Shown here: positions 22,901 through 33,852 of the stretch, piece after piece
Layout of the letters: every line of letters starts with the position of its first letter
Numbering within the stretch: position 1 is the first letter of the stretch
NCBI GenBank assembly: GCA_947497175.1
Contig: CANMFM010000002.1
Location: 293,620 to 357,619, forward strand
Source: an uncultured Aquimarina sp.
GTDB lineage: Bacteria; Bacteroidota; Bacteroidia; Flavobacteriales; Flavobacteriaceae
Length of the DNA: 64,000 nucleotides
Direction: 5' to 3'
The notes under the pieces: generated by a model
The model's database searches: none
What the model saw: only the letters and a program-made list of their open reading frames with translations
Told to the model about the DNA's origin: nothing
Program-made: the position numbers and the translations under genes

Positions 22901-24492
22901 ATCCTGAAATAGCTAAAACTCGAAATTCTACGCCTTATGTAGGGTTGATTTCACCACCACCACATCACGATATTTATTCTATTGAAGATCTATCCCAACT
23001 TATTTACGATCTTAAGTCTGCAAATAGAAATGCAAGAATTAACGTAAAGCTGGTTTCGGAAGTGGGTGTCGGTACCGTAGCTGCCGGAGTTGCCAAGGCA
23101 AAAGCAGATGTAGTATTGATTTCAGGATTTGATGGAGGTACAGGAGCATCGCCTTTAACATCATTAAAACATGCAGGATTACCCTGGGAGCTTGGTATTG
23201 CTGAAGCTCAACAAACATTAGTAGGTAACAACTTAAGAAGTAGAGTAGTAGTAGAGTGCGACGGACAATTAAAAACGGGTCGTGATGTGGCTATCGCATG
23301 TTTGTTAGGAGCAGAAGAATTTGGATTTGCTACAGCACCATTAGTAGCCTCAGGATGTGTTATGATGCGTGTATGTCATTTGAATACATGTCCAGTTGGG
23401 ATTGCAACACAAAATCCTGAGTTACGTAAAAAATTTAAAGGAAAACCAGAACATGTTGTAAACTATATGTATTTCGTAGCACAAGAACTGCGTGAGATAA
23501 TGGCGCAACTAGGTTTCCGTACAGTAAATGAAATGGTAGGGCAAGTAAGTAAGTTAGACCATAATAAAGCAGTAGCACATTATAAAGCTGCTGGCGTAGA
23601 TTTAACACCTATTCTGCATCAAGTCGAAGCATCTGAAGGAGTCGATATCTACAATACAGAAACTCAAGATCATGGTCTAGGCAAGTCTATAGATTTTGAA
23701 ATTATCGAACAAGCGCATCCCGCATTGTTCCGTAAGGAAAAAACTACATTAGACTTTGATATTTGTAATACTGATAGGGCAGTAGGAGCTATATTAAGTA
23801 ATGAAATCTCTAAGATATATGGAGCCCAGGGATTACCTGATAATACGCTAAAACTAAACTTTACCGGATCTGCCGGACAAAGTTTTGGAGCATTTGCAAC
23901 CAAAGGATTGACTATGGTTGTTAATGGAAACACCAACGATTATTTAGGAAAAGGACTCTCTGGAGCAAAACTAATTATTAAAGTACCAGAGGAGGCTACC
24001 CTTATACCTGAAGAAAATATCATTACAGGAAATGTAACCTTGTATGGCGCAACAGCCGGTGAAGTATATATCAATGGTAAAGCTGGCGAAAGATTTTGTG
24101 TGCGTAACTCTGGAGCCAAAGCGGTAGTTGAAGGAATAGGAGATCATGGATGTGAATATATGACCGGAGGTGTCGCCGTAATTCTTGGAGGGGTTGGTAG
24201 AAACTTTGGAGCAGGTATGTCTGGCGGTATTGCTTATATCTATGATAATAAAAAGACTTTTGAAGCACATTGCAATAAGGAAGCGTTAAATCTTGATCCT
24301 GTTGTAGAACAAGCAGATATCAACGAATTAAAAGAACTTATAGAGAATCATTATAATGCAACATTAAGTCCTTTGGCACAACGAATCCTTGAAAACTGGG
24401 AACAGGAATTACCAAAATTCATAAAAATATTCCCCGAGGAGTATAAACAAGCCTTAAAACGATTAGAAGAAGAAAAATTAGCACAAGCATAA
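19993..24492 (+). CDS. gltB: Glutamate synthase large subunit
   Basis: [16 protein letters not shown] (Ntn-Cys), [46 protein letters not shown]-terminal GXGXG-type repeats; 1499 aa. Confidence 0.97.
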   Translation: MKKQGMYLPEFEHDACGAGFICSLEGKKSNDIIHKALEILEKLEHRGAVSADGKTGDGAGILIDIPHDFFVEHCDFDLPEFGEYAVSNVFLPKKENQRQFCIDTFQKNIIDQGLVLLGWRDVPVDHIHLGEIAATTEPFIKQIFIGKEDKNQSYFDFNLKLFTARKITEHAIYGSKLSENKFFYLPSLSTKTLIFKGLLMPEDIKLYYKDLLDPKVVTRLALVHQRFSTNTFPTWDLAQPFRYMCHNGEINTLRGNVTRMRSREELLKSDWFGEDIKKILPVVLKGKSDSASMDMVVELLLMTGRSLPEVMMMMVPEAWEKNPEMSEAKKAFYEYNSCALEPWDGPASIPFTDGNYIGAVLDRNGLRPSRYSVTKDGYVIMSSETGVVDIEPSNIELHGRLEPGKMFLVNMNEGRIINDEEIKEEIASKYPYRKWLDNNLVHLKNIPYNDCPLFLGEETMAKRKEVFGYTQEDIDTIIAPMGQLGKEPIGSMGSDTPIAVLSERPQLIYNYFKQLFAQVTNPPLDGIREELICDISLTLGADYNIFDINEKHCNKLKIQNPVISKEDLDKIKTYADKGFKSTSVSMLYNINRGLNGLEDALDKLLKETSEAIDNGTNIIILSDRNVSKHRAPIPALLGCSYVNSGLQKLGKRSKVSIIIESAEPREVHHFALLFGYGASAINPYMVNEIIGEQIKENNITDLAFEDAIYNYNKAVGKGVLKVMNKIGISTLNSYRSSQLFECIGINTKVVDQYFPNTATRIEGIGLYEIEKEIAKRHKRAYVEQEVAADLDLEIGGQYRWRRNGEKHQFNPLSVAKLQKSVRDNDPKTYKEYAALINEQSKSLMTIRGLLEFSNYDPIPLDEVEPWTEIVKRFKTGAMSYGSISKEAHENLAVAMNRIGGKSNSGEGGENPLRFYKDVNGDWKNSAIKQVASGRFGVSSNYLTSAAEIQIKMAQGAKPGEGGQLPGPKVNPEIAKTRNSTPYVGLISPPPHHDIYSIEDLSQLIYDLKSANRNARINVKLVSEVGVGTVAAGVAKAKADVVLISGFDGGTGASPLTSLKHAGLPWELGIAEAQQTLVGNNLRSRVVVECDGQLKTGRDVAIACLLGAEEFGFATAPLVASGCVMMRVCHLNTCPVGIATQNPELRKKFKGKPEHVVNYMYFVAQELREIMAQLGFRTVNEMVGQVSKLDHNKAVAHYKAAGVDLTPILHQVEASEGVDIYNTETQDHGLGKSIDFEIIEQAHPALFRKEKTTLDFDICNTDRAVGAILSNEISKIYGAQGLPDNTLKLNFTGSAGQSFGAFATKGLTMVVNGNTNDYLGKGLSGAKLIIKVPEEATLIPEENIITGNVTLYGATAGEVYINGKAGERFCVRNSGAKAVVEGIGDHGCEYMTGGVAVILGGVGRNFGAGMSGGIAYIYDNKKTFEAHCNKEALNLDPVVEQADINELKELIENHYNATLSPLAQRILENWEQELPKFIKIFPEEYKQALKRLEEEKLAQA

Positions 24493-24505
24493 AACGATAA
24501 TAAAC

Positions 24506-25969
24506 ATGGGAAAGATAACTGGATTTTTAGAATTTGAAAGAGAAACCGAACAGTACCAACCTGTTAAAGATCGTATAAAAGATTATAAAGAGTTTACGGT
24601 AGAAATGCCTGAAAAAAAACTCAAAGATCAAGGTGCACGTTGCATGGATTGCGGTATTCCATTTTGCCATAGCGGATGTCCACTGGGCAATTTGATCCCT
24701 GATTTTAATGATGCTGTGTATCGCGGTAAATGGCAAAAAGCAGCAAATATTCTACATTCGACCAATAATTTCCCAGAGTTTACAGGAAGACTATGTCCGG
24801 CGCCCTGTGAAGAAGCTTGTGTGTTGGGAATTAATGAAGACCCCGTTACGATTGAAAATATAGAAAAAAACATCGTTGAACAAGCGTTTAAAAACGGTTG
24901 GATACAAGCAAACCCACCAAAAGAAAGAACAGGTAAAACAGTGGCTGTAATAGGATCTGGACCGGCTGGATTAGCAACTGCACAACAATTAAACCGTGCA
25001 GGCCATTTGGTAACCGTTTTTGAAAGAGATGAAAAAGTAGGCGGATTATTGCGCTATGGCATTCCAGATTTTAAAATGGAGAAACATGTAATCGATCGCC
25101 GTATTGCGGTTTTAGAAGAAGAAGGAATTATTTTTAAAACAAATACCTACATCGGTAAAGATATTAAAGCAGATGAGTTGAAGAACGAATTTGATGCTAT
25201 AGCATTATGCACAGGAGCAACAGTTCGTCGCAATTTGCCTGTTAAGGGAGCTGATCTTAAAGGTGTAGTGCAGGCCATGGATTTTTTACCACAAAACAAT
25301 AGAAGAGTTGATGGGATAAAAGATTTGGGAGAGGAAATATTAGCCACTGAAAAAAATGTTATTGTTATAGGTGGAGGAGATACAGGATCAGACTGTATAG
25401 GTACTTCTGTGCGTCACGGTGCAGCATCAGTAACTAATTTTGAGATTATGGGTAAAGGGACTATAGAACGCCCTGCAAATCAACCCTGGCCATTTTGGCC
25501 TATGCGATTACGTACCAGTTCTTCACATCAAGAAGGAGTAGAGCGTAATTGGAGTATTTCTACCAAAGAGTTTTTAGGAGATGAACATGGAAATTTAAGA
25601 GGGCTAATTACATCTGAAGTAGAATGGGTAAAAGAAAATGGTCGTTTCACTTTAAAAGAAATCCCAAATACAGAGAAAGAATGGAAATGTGAACTAGCCT
25701 TATTAGCTTTAGGGTTTACAGGGGCAGAACCTACAATCGCAGAACAATTAGGAATTGATATGGATGCCAGAACCAATATTAAAGCTACCGAAGATAATTA
25801 TGCAACCAATGTTAGAGGCGTTTTTGCAGCGGGTGATACTCGAAGAGGACAATCTTTAATCGTATGGGCAATTGCCGAAGGTCGACAAGCAGCATATCAT
25901 ATTGATACCTTTCTGATGGGATCATCTAATCTTCCGCTTAAAGGCGAAGGAGATTTACCAAGAATTTAA
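24506..25969 (+). CDS. gltD: Glutamate synthase small subunit
   Basis: ARCMDCGIPFCHSGCPLGNLIPDFND, CPAPCEEACVLGI, VIGSGPAGLATAQQLNRAGHLVTVFERDEKVGGLLRYGIPDFKMEK. Confidence 0.97.
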   Translation: MGKITGFLEFERETEQYQPVKDRIKDYKEFTVEMPEKKLKDQGARCMDCGIPFCHSGCPLGNLIPDFNDAVYRGKWQKAANILHSTNNFPEFTGRLCPAPCEEACVLGINEDPVTIENIEKNIVEQAFKNGWIQANPPKERTGKTVAVIGSGPAGLATAQQLNRAGHLVTVFERDEKVGGLLRYGIPDFKMEKHVIDRRIAVLEEEGIIFKTNTYIGKDIKADELKNEFDAIALCTGATVRRNLPVKGADLKGVVQAMDFLPQNNRRVDGIKDLGEEILATEKNVIVIGGGDTGSDCIGTSVRHGAASVTNFEIMGKGTIERPANQPWPFWPMRLRTSSSHQEGVERNWSISTKEFLGDEHGNLRGLITSEVEWVKENGRFTLKEIPNTEKEWKCELALLALGFTGAEPTIAEQLGIDMDARTNIKATEDNYATNVRGVFAAGDTRRGQSLIVWAIAEGRQAAYHIDTFLMGSSNLPLKGEGDLPRI

Positions 25970-26047
25970 TTCAGGGGATTATTTGATTGATAAATTATAG
26001 ATGAATTGTAGTTAGTTGATCTTTTAACGCATTACTGATTTGTCGTC

Positions 26048-26186
26048 AAAAAAGGCGGTCCGAAAAGAATAGAATAATGTCATCACGAAAAAATTTAATT
26101 TTGAAGTCATCTATTTATTAGTAACTCAAATGTAACAAATTCATTGGCTTTTCTAAAGAATGACAACTTCTCGGACAGCCTCTTTT
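26048..26186. repeat. MITE-like / inverted-repeat-bounded intergenic element, copy 1
   Basis: Arms AAAAAAGGCGGTCCGAAAAG ... CTTCTCGGACAGCCTCTTTT; interior similar to the element at 50273-50412. Confidence 0.65.
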
Positions 26187-26234
26187 ATCAGATCACTTTG
26201 ATTTGCTCTATCAAGAAACCATAAGTAGAACTGT

Positions 26235-26744
26235 TTAAGATTCGCCTCTGGCGGGATATTCATTTTTTAATATATAATCGATGGCATTTAATATGTCATC
26301 AAACTCAGGCCGTGCAAATGGCATGGTTTGTACCGAAGAAAAATACAATGTTTGGTCTGGTCGTATCAGAAAAATTCCAGGTTCTGAGAAATGCTCAGGT
26401 TCCTTGTCGTCCTTTGCAGCGGATATATATAATCCCCATTCTCTTGCCTTTTCTATGGTCATCTCATAACCAATAGGTAGTGAAGGTACGTTCCATTTGT
26501 CTCCTGTAGTTTTGGCCTTTTCTTTTGTGTCACAGCTTATTGCGGCTACATTTACTCCTCGGTCTACAAACTTATCCAATTTTGAAGAGAGTTCTTCTAA
26601 TTGTTTTTTACATATTGGACAATGTATTCCTCTGTAAAAAACAATCATCGTAAAATTTTCCGGGTTTTGATCCTCTATTTTCCAGTGCGTATCGTTGATC
26701 AGACTTACCTGAAGACTCGGCACTTTGTTTCTTGGTTTTAGCAT
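26235..26744 (-). CDS. Peroxiredoxin-like (AhpC/TSA) protein
   Basis: MIVFYRGIHCPICKKQLEELSSKLDKF...AISCDTKEKA thioredoxin-fold motif. Confidence 0.85.
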   Translation of the reverse strand: MLKPRNKVPSLQVSLINDTHWKIEDQNPENFTMIVFYRGIHCPICKKQLEELSSKLDKFVDRGVNVAAISCDTKEKAKTTGDKWNVPSLPIGYEMTIEKAREWGLYISAAKDDKEPEHFSEPGIFLIRPDQTLYFSSVQTMPFARPEFDDILNAIDYILKNEYPARGES

Positions 26745-27012
26745 AATTATTTTTTTACCGAAAATATTATTTCCACAATAATCTGATGAACTTTATTACA
26801 AATTTTGATAACCCTAATCAAATTTAGTGTTGCAAACTTTTACATGATGAAGGTTCTGGGTTTTATCGTTAGAGTAAAAGAAAATATGATTTGCGATACT
26901 ATTATTTTTCAGTTTTCAGTTTCTTAGCCTCTTAATAAAGTATTGCAGAGGCGAGATACTTTATAAAATAACTAATAGAATTTTTTATCTATCAAAAACT
27001 AAATAACTCACT

Positions 27013-30000
27013 ATGAATTTTCGTATTTCGATAATTTTTTTCTTTGTATGTATACTTATACATTCTTGTGCTACCTATCAACCCCAAATACAAGATTCGG
27101 TTATGGTTGATAATGTTGCAGATAAAGAGGTTTCTCATACCTTTTATGTGGTGGGTGGATTTGGAAATCAGGAGAAAGATAATTTTACAGCAGCATTAGA
27201 TGAAAAATTGTCTGCAGAACTTAAAAATGCTGATAAAAACAGCTCTCTCCTTTTTATGGGAGATAATATTTCTGAGAAAACAGGACAGAAAGAAAGAGAT
27301 TTTAAATTATTAGATAAGCAACTCTCTTTTGCAAAGGATTATAAAGGTGAAACGCTATTCATTCATGGCGTTAACGAATGGAAAGATGCCAATATTGATC
27401 AAATGGAGGAGTATGAGGATTATGTAGAAGAAAAGAAGTCATTAGATTCAGAATTTCCTGAAAAAAACGGTTGCCCAATAGAGCATATTGTTGTTAATGA
27501 TGAACTGGATATTATTGTGGTCAATTCGTATTGGTTTATTTCTAATTGGGACCGGATCGAAGAGATAAACAAAAAATGTACAAACGTAAATACAAGAAGG
27601 CGTTTTGCTGAAGAATTAGAAGGATATATTAATGATGCGCAAGGTAAGAATGTTCTTATCGTAATGCACCATCCAATTTTTAGCAATGGTACTTATGCAG
27701 GTCATGAGACATTGAAAAGTCATTTACTGCCATTACCAATTTTGGGGACTCTTACCGGAGAGGTTAAGGATTTAGCGAATTTAAATAGAGATCAATTAGA
27801 CTTTCCGAGATATAGATATTTAAGAATATTAGTAAGTTCTGTGGCTCAAAAATCAGATCGTGTTACCATCGTTTCGGGTCATGAAGAAAGTTTGCAATAT
27901 CTAGAAGGAAAAGGTATCCATCAAATAGTAAGTGGTTCGTATGGAGGGGCAGAGGCTACAAATCGCTCTAAAGGATTTATACATGCACCCGGTGGAAGTT
28001 TGTCTTACGAAGGGAAATATACGCACGGAGTACCCGGTTTTGCAAAAATTATATATTATAAAGACGGATCGTCTTCGGTAGATTTTATTACCGAAAATGA
28101 CAATAAAAAGAAATCCTTTAGCGTAATGTCACCTTTTGAAACCGCTAAGGATTATACGTATAAAGAAGAATCTCATCCCAGACAGAAAAAAGCAGTGATT
28201 ATTAAAGATGAAGTACTCTTAGATAAATCTGGATTCTACACATTTTTATGGGGTGATCGCTACCGTTCTTATTTCAATAAAGAAATTACTGTTCCTGTAG
28301 CCTTGTTAGACACATTATACGGTGGTTTGAAGGTGATCAAAAAAGGAGGAGGTCATCAATCTAATTCTCTCAGATTGGTGGATAGCCAAAATCGTGAGTA
28401 TGCCATGCGATCTCTTAAGAAAGAAGCCTTAAAGTTTTTAACACATAAAGTAAGAGGAATTTCCTATGATACTCAAGATTATGAAAACACGCTAACAGAG
28501 GATCTCGTTTCTGATTTTTTTACCACGGCTCACCCTTTTATGCAAATGGTAATCAATGATATGGCCAAGGCCTTAGATATTAATCACGCCGAAACAGAAT
28601 TGTTTTATATACCAAAGCAAGAGCGTTTAGGAGAGTATAATGCTACATTTGGTGATGAACTTTATTATGTAGAACGAAGACCTTCAGACGAACAGAAAAA
28701 ATACAAGGGATATAGAAGAGCACTACCTGATGTTGAGGGTGAAATAACGGATTTTGAAAGTACCACAGACGCTTTAGAAAAATTAAAAGAAGATGAATCT
28801 TATATTATGGATCAGGAAGCGTATATACGGGCAAGAATCTTTGATATGCTTATCGGTGATTGGGATCGTCATCAAGACCAATGGAGATGGATCGAATATG
28901 AAAAAGATGAAGGGGACGACAAGATTTTTATTCCGGTAGCAAGAGATAGGGATAATACATTTTCTAAGTTTGATGGTATTGCAATACCGATGATTAAAGT
29001 CTTTTCTCCCGCTACTCGACTTTGGCAAACGTATGGACCAGAAATTAAAAGTTTGAAATGGTTTAATGCCGAAGCCAATAATCTTGATCAAACTTTAATT
29101 ACAAAACATGGTGTTGATACCTGGATTAAAGAGGCAAAATATATACAGGAAAATCTAACAGATGCCGATATAGAGAAAGCGTTTACTAATTTACCGGCAG
29201 AAGTGCAGGATGAGACTACTGCTAAAATAAAAAATAGCCTTAAAGCAAGATTAAAAGTTGTTGACCAATATGCAAGCGAGTATGCGAGGTATCTCAATAA
29301 AACTGCAGTAGTACCGGGAACTCATAAAGACGACTTATTCGAAATTACAAGAATGCCAAATGGTAAAACAAAAATAGTCGGAAAAAGAAAATTGAGTGAC
29401 GAAAAAAATAAAGTCTTTTATGAACGTATTTTTGATAGTAAAGAGACTAAAAGAATCCTCGTTTATGGATTAAATGATGATGATACCTTTATAGTAAACG
29501 GAGACGGAGACGGATATAGTAAGGTAAAGATCATTGGTGGCTATGGTAAAGATGTTTACCAAATCGAGAATAAAAGGAAATTAAAAGTATACGACTGGAA
29601 ATTTGAAGAATCTAAATTTGAAGATAAAAAACCTAGCCGACAGCTTACTAACCTATATGAGACAAATACCCTGCATTGGAGATATTTTAAGGAAGATTTT
29701 AATATTGTTATGCCAACCATTGGATTGCGTAATGATGATGGTTTTTTCGTAGGATTATCCGATACATATACAATCTATGGCATTCATGGTGATGGTAAAG
29801 ATTTTAAGCAGAAACATACATTTGGAGGAAATTATTATTTCACATTTCAAGGTTTCGATCTTAATTACCAAGGAATCTTCGCTAATATTTTTCCGAATTG
29901 GAATTTAACAATCAATGGGTATTTCACCAATGAAGCCTATGCAAACAACTTTTTTGGTTTTGGAAATGATACCGAAAACTTCGATGATGATCTAAACCAG

Positions 30001-30726
30001 GATTTTAATAGAACTCAAATGCAACAAATAAAGATTGATGCGGGGATAAGCTACAGATCGTTATACGTAAAAGGACTTTTTGAATCTTTTAATGTTGGTC
30101 AAGATGAAGATAGATTTATATCAACTGGAGTTGTAAATCCTTTAGTTTTTGATTCTCAGAACTATGTAGGTGTAGAAACAGGTATTTCTTTTGATAGTCA
30201 AAATGCATTTGATTTTCCTACAAAAGCGCTGCTCTTTAATCTTTCTGGAGGGTATAAGCGCAATCTTGATATTACAAATAATGAGTTTGGTTATATCACT
30301 TTTGCTTTGGGCGGAAGTCATCAGCTTATTTCTTCAGGGCATTTGGTACTAGGAACTAAAGCTGAAGTAAAAGCCAATATTGGGAACAACTTTTTTTATT
30401 ATCACGCACCATCTATAGGAGGAGATAATGGACTAAGAGGGTTTAGAAATGAACGATTTACAGGAGAAAGTTACTTCTATCAGACTACTGATCTAAAAGC
30501 AAGAATCAAACGATTTACTACCTCTGTATTTCCGGTGACTTTTGGTACTTATGGAGGTTTTGATTACGGAAGGGTCTGGATAGATAATGACGATTCTAAT
30601 CAATGGCATACGTCATATGGTGGTGGATTGTGGATCAGCGGTGCAGATACTTTTTCCTTTAGATTAGGAATGTTTACATCAGATGAAGGCGTACAGGTAC
30701 AAGGAGGATTTGGATTCGAATTTTAG
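27013..30726 (+). CDS. Large metallophosphoesterase / outer-membrane barrel (BamA/TamA-like) fusion lipoprotein with kinase-like middle region
   Basis: Lipobox HSCATYQ; YVVGGFGNQE, FMGDNIS, NVLIVMHHPIFSNG, VSGHEES phosphoesterase motifs; C-terminal GGDNGLRGFRNERFTGESYFYQTTDLKARI and terminal aromatic strand GGFGFEF typical of Omp85-like barrels. Confidence 0.85.
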   Translation: MNFRISIIFFFVCILIHSCATYQPQIQDSVMVDNVADKEVSHTFYVVGGFGNQEKDNFTAALDEKLSAELKNADKNSSLLFMGDNISEKTGQKERDFKLLDKQLSFAKDYKGETLFIHGVNEWKDANIDQMEEYEDYVEEKKSLDSEFPEKNGCPIEHIVVNDELDIIVVNSYWFISNWDRIEEINKKCTNVNTRRRFAEELEGYINDAQGKNVLIVMHHPIFSNGTYAGHETLKSHLLPLPILGTLTGEVKDLANLNRDQLDFPRYRYLRILVSSVAQKSDRVTIVSGHEESLQYLEGKGIHQIVSGSYGGAEATNRSKGFIHAPGGSLSYEGKYTHGVPGFAKIIYYKDGSSSVDFITENDNKKKSFSVMSPFETAKDYTYKEESHPRQKKAVIIKDEVLLDKSGFYTFLWGDRYRSYFNKEITVPVALLDTLYGGLKVIKKGGGHQSNSLRLVDSQNREYAMRSLKKEALKFLTHKVRGISYDTQDYENTLTEDLVSDFFTTAHPFMQMVINDMAKALDINHAETELFYIPKQERLGEYNATFGDELYYVERRPSDEQKKYKGYRRALPDVEGEITDFESTTDALEKLKEDESYIMDQEAYIRARIFDMLIGDWDRHQDQWRWIEYEKDEGDDKIFIPVARDRDNTFSKFDGIAIPMIKVFSPATRLWQTYGPEIKSLKWFNAEANNLDQTLITKHGVDTWIKEAKYIQENLTDADIEKAFTNLPAEVQDETTAKIKNSLKARLKVVDQYASEYARYLNKTAVVPGTHKDDLFEITRMPNGKTKIVGKRKLSDEKNKVFYERIFDSKETKRILVYGLNDDDTFIVNGDGDGYSKVKIIGGYGKDVYQIENKRKLKVYDWKFEESKFEDKKPSRQLTNLYETNTLHWRYFKEDFNIVMPTIGLRNDDGFFVGLSDTYTIYGIHGDGKDFKQKHTFGGNYYFTFQGFDLNYQGIFANIFPNWNLTINGYFTNEAYANNFFGFGNDTENFDDDLNQDFNRTQMQQIKIDAGISYRSLYVKGLFESFNVGQDEDRFISTGVVNPLVFDSQNYVGVETGISFDSQNAFDFPTKALLFNLSGGYKRNLDITNNEFGYITFALGGSHQLISSGHLVLGTKAEVKANIGNNFFYYHAPSIGGDNGLRGFRNERFTGESYFYQTTDLKARIKRFTTSVFPVTFGTYGGFDYGRVWIDNDDSNQWHTSYGGGLWISGADTFSFRLGMFTSDEGVQVQGGFGFEF

Positions 30727-31658
30727 AAGGGAAGATTATTCAAATCTACATTTCCACCGGAAAGAATAATACCTATTTTTTTTCGTTTAAAACGTTCTTT
30801 TTCCCTAAGTAATGCCGCTAATGGTACAGCGCATGAAGGTTCTATTATAATCTTCATGCGTTCCCATATCAATCGCATCGCCGAGATGATTTCATCTTCT
30901 TCAACTCGAATAATATCAGACACATATTTTTGAATAATAGGAAAATTAACATCTCCCAATTCGGTCTTTAAGCCATCTGCAATAGTATCGATAGTTGTGT
31001 TATGTTCAATTTTTCCACTTTGTAATGAGCGATATGCATCGTCGACTTCAAAAGGTTCTCCGCCAATAACCTTACAATCATGGCCATAGAAATTTGCTGC
31101 CAAGGCAGTACCTGCAATCAAACCACCACCACCTACTGGCGTAAAGATATACTCTACATCAGGATGATCTTCAAGAAGTTCTATGGCGGCCGTACCTTGA
31201 CCTAAAATTACATTCAAATCATTTGAAGGATGCAGGAAAGTAGCGCCTTTTTCTTCCTGAATTTTATTGGCAACACGTTCGCGTTCTTCTAAGGTTGGGG
31301 AACACTCCACAATTTCTCCGCCATATCCTATTACCGCATCTTTTTTTACTTGTGGCGCAGTAGTTGGCATAACAATATATGATTTAATTCCAAGACTTTG
31401 AGCTGCTAATGATAATGCTTGAGCAAAGTTGCCAGAAGAATGTGTAACCACACCTTTTGATTTTTGATTTTCAGATAATCTGGAGATAGCAGAAACAGCT
31501 CCTCTCATTTTAAAGGCCCCCATCCGTTGGAAATTTTCGCATTTAAAGAAAATTGTAGCTCCAGAGATTTCATTCAGTAAGGTTGAGGTTAATACAGGTG
31601 TTCTATGAATATGGGGTTTGATACGTTCGTGGCAATCTTTTAACTCGTTTTTGGTCAT
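30723..31658 (-). CDS. PLP-dependent threonine/serine dehydratase (fold type II)
   Basis: KCENFQRMGAFKMRGAVSAI (PLP lysine), HSSGNFAQALSLAA, TPVGGGGLIAGTALA, ILSGGNVDL. Confidence 0.93.
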   Translation of the reverse strand: MTKNELKDCHERIKPHIHRTPVLTSTLLNEISGATIFFKCENFQRMGAFKMRGAVSAISRLSENQKSKGVVTHSSGNFAQALSLAAQSLGIKSYIVMPTTAPQVKKDAVIGYGGEIVECSPTLEERERVANKIQEEKGATFLHPSNDLNVILGQGTAAIELLEDHPDVEYIFTPVGGGGLIAGTALAANFYGHDCKVIGGEPFEVDDAYRSLQSGKIEHNTTIDTIADGLKTELGDVNFPIIQKYVSDIIRVEEDEIISAMRLIWERMKIIIEPSCAVPLAALLREKERFKRKKIGIILSGGNVDLNNLPF

Positions 31659-31697
31659 TTTAATTATGGTATTGAAGAGGGTTAAAATTAAGATTTT

Positions 31698-32345
31698 TTA
31701 GGGATTACTTTTTGTTCCGATTAATACGGTATTTACACCTTCTACGTTATTGTATTGTGTCCAGTATATATCATTAGCAAATGTTGATTTTAGGAGTTCG
31801 ATTTTTGTAGTGTCCTTCAGCAGAATTCCAGCATTGAAGAGTACATTTGCGTTAGGATTTAGTAATTGGATTAGCTGTTGCCAAAAATGTTTTTCATAAA
31901 AAGGTTCAGGTACTTTTTGATCAATAAAAATATCGACGATCACTAAATCGTAGCATGTTTTACTATGTTTTACATACTTTAAAGCATCTGTATTTATGAT
32001 ATGTAAATGTTTATTTTCTTTGATGTCAAACTCATTTTTTGCAATCTGAATCACCGTATCGTCAATCTCTACTGCGGTAATCCTGCCTTTATAATTAAAT
32101 CTGTTGTATAGTGATTTAATAACGCTACCACCACCTAATCCAAGTAACAATATTTCAGCAGTATTTTGAATATCAATTTGGGAGAGTCCATAATTCAGAA
32201 CTTTTTCTAAAGCACCATATGAGTAATTCGCATTTTGACTATCGAGAACTTTTTTCCCATTAATCCATGTGACCTCTAATGTTCCATTTATTTGTGATGA
32301 TATACGTTTTGTTAATGGCCAAACGTGACTTATTATCTTTTTCAT
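31698..32345 (-). CDS. Spermidine synthase-like / SAM-dependent methyltransferase
   Basis: ILLLGLGGGSVIKSLYNRF, ITAVEIDDTVIQIAKNEF, YDLVIVDIFIDQKVPEPFY. Confidence 0.83.
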   Translation of the reverse strand: MKKIISHVWPLTKRISSQINGTLEVTWINGKKVLDSQNANYSYGALEKVLNYGLSQIDIQNTAEILLLGLGGGSVIKSLYNRFNYKGRITAVEIDDTVIQIAKNEFDIKENKHLHIINTDALKYVKHSKTCYDLVIVDIFIDQKVPEPFYEKHFWQQLIQLLNPNANVLFNAGILLKDTTKIELLKSTFANDIYWTQYNNVEGVNTVLIGTKSNP

Positions 32346-32356
32346 CTACTTCTACT

Positions 32357-32400
32357 TAAAAAAAATCCCGGTAGTCATTTGTTATGAACAACACCGGGAC
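32357..32400 (-). terminator. Terminator after the GlcG-like gene (minus strand)
   Basis: TCCCGGT ... ACCGGGA stem followed by a minus-strand T-run. Confidence 0.7.
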
Positions 32401-32421
32401 ACTAATCTTTACAAAATAGGG

Positions 32422-32820
32422 TTACAATGCTGCGGCACCGGCTTGTGCTACCGCATGATCATTTTCTACACTACTTCCACTCACGCCAATAGCACCAATA
32501 ATTTCACCTTTATTATTTTTAAGGGGTACACCGCCTGGAAAAGAGATCAATCCACCATTAGAGTGTTCGATATTATATAAAGAACCACCCGGTTGAGAAA
32601 GTTCTCCAATTGATCCTGTATCCATGTCAAAAAATCGGGCCGTCTTAGCTTTTTTAAGAGAAATATCAGCAGATCCTAACCATGCTCCATCCATACGTAC
32701 AAATGCCAGGAGATTAGCTCCTGCATCCACTACAGATATATTCATTTTTGTATCCAACGAAATTGATTTTTCTTTTGCTACAGCAATAATTTTTTCGGCT
32801 TGTTCCAGAGTAATATTCAT
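32422..32820 (-). CDS. GlcG/HbpS family heme-binding-like protein
   Basis: [59 protein letters not shown] and [21 protein letters not shown]. Confidence 0.92.
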   Translation of the reverse strand: MNITLEQAEKIIAVAKEKSISLDTKMNISVVDAGANLLAFVRMDGAWLGSADISLKKAKTARFFDMDTGSIGELSQPGGSLYNIEHSNGGLISFPGGVPLKNNKGEIIGAIGVSGSSVENDHAVAQAGAAAL

Positions 32821-32867
32821 GTTTTTTTGTGTTTAAATAAGTTGAAATCAAAAGTAGTATTTAATGT

Positions 32868-33818
32868 TCAATTCCAAGACAATTTTTTACGTTCTATCCA
32901 ATAATGTGCTACATCAGATTTCAAACCTTGTAATGTCTTAATTTCTTCTGTATGTAGTTGAAAAGTATTTGCTTTAAGATTATCATCAAGATGTTTTTGA
33001 TTAGCTGCACCGCTAAGTACGATAGTAGGACGAAGGCTATCTAAACAAAATCGCAATGCGATTGCATCCAAACCAACTTTGTAAGTATTGGCTAACTGTT
33101 GTATGGTCGAATATAGTTTGTTATAATGAGGATAGTCTTGATTTGGAAGTAGCCTTCCGTTGGCTATAGCTTCTTTTATAATAATTTTTTTCTGTTGTGC
33201 TTTTAGCGTATTAATAATATCTGCGATACTTTGATCCAGAATGTTATACGTAACTTGAAAAGCGTCGAATAACATCTTAGACTCTACTTCAATATCTAGC
33301 GCTTTTTTTATAACATCCACTTGGTTACTGCCACTTGTCGTGATTCCGATCTTAATGTTGTTCTCTTCTTTTAATTCTGATAACCTATGAAGCACAGCTT
33401 GATTTTTCAGAACTCCGGATTCGAAAGTTGCCGAATGGATTTGATATATTTTAAGATAGGGGAGTAACCGTTGGGATTTTTTCCATTGCTCATTTAATTT
33501 GGATAAACTATGCTCTTTTACCTCATGTATCATAGCCTTTGGATCAAAATTTGCTGTATAGGTATATCCCCATTTTGTAGCGACCTCAATGGTTGGATCT
33601 TGTTTAAATATTAGCCAGTCAATGAGCAATTCTTCTGCCAATCCATATCCGGGTGCAGTATCAAAGTATCGCACCCCTTGTTTGTAGGCATATTCCAGTG
33701 TTTGCCAACCCTTTTTACGAAAATCTTCTAAAGAGATAGATTCACTTTCTTCTTTTCGAATATTAATATATAGAGGTCTTCCAATCGCAGCAGTGCCGAG
33801 TCCTATCATAAGAGACAA
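32868..33818 (-). CDS. Aldo/keto reductase
   Basis: GVRYFDTAPGYGLAEELL, KWGY, YQIHSAT, SGAANQKHLDDNLKA. Confidence 0.92.
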   Translation of the reverse strand: MSLMIGLGTAAIGRPLYINIRKEESESISLEDFRKKGWQTLEYAYKQGVRYFDTAPGYGLAEELLIDWLIFKQDPTIEVATKWGYTYTANFDPKAMIHEVKEHSLSKLNEQWKKSQRLLPYLKIYQIHSATFESGVLKNQAVLHRLSELKEENNIKIGITTSGSNQVDVIKKALDIEVESKMLFDAFQVTYNILDQSIADIINTLKAQQKKIIIKEAIANGRLLPNQDYPHYNKLYSTIQQLANTYKVGLDAIALRFCLDSLRPTIVLSGAANQKHLDDNLKANTFQLHTEEIKTLQGLKSDVAHYWIERKKLSWN

Positions 33819-33852
33819 ATTTCTAAGTGGTATTATTTGTTATAAAACTATA

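Noticed and set aside
23971-24270. Two minus-strand ORFs in gltB
   Set aside because: Antisense to the conserved gltB C-terminal domain.
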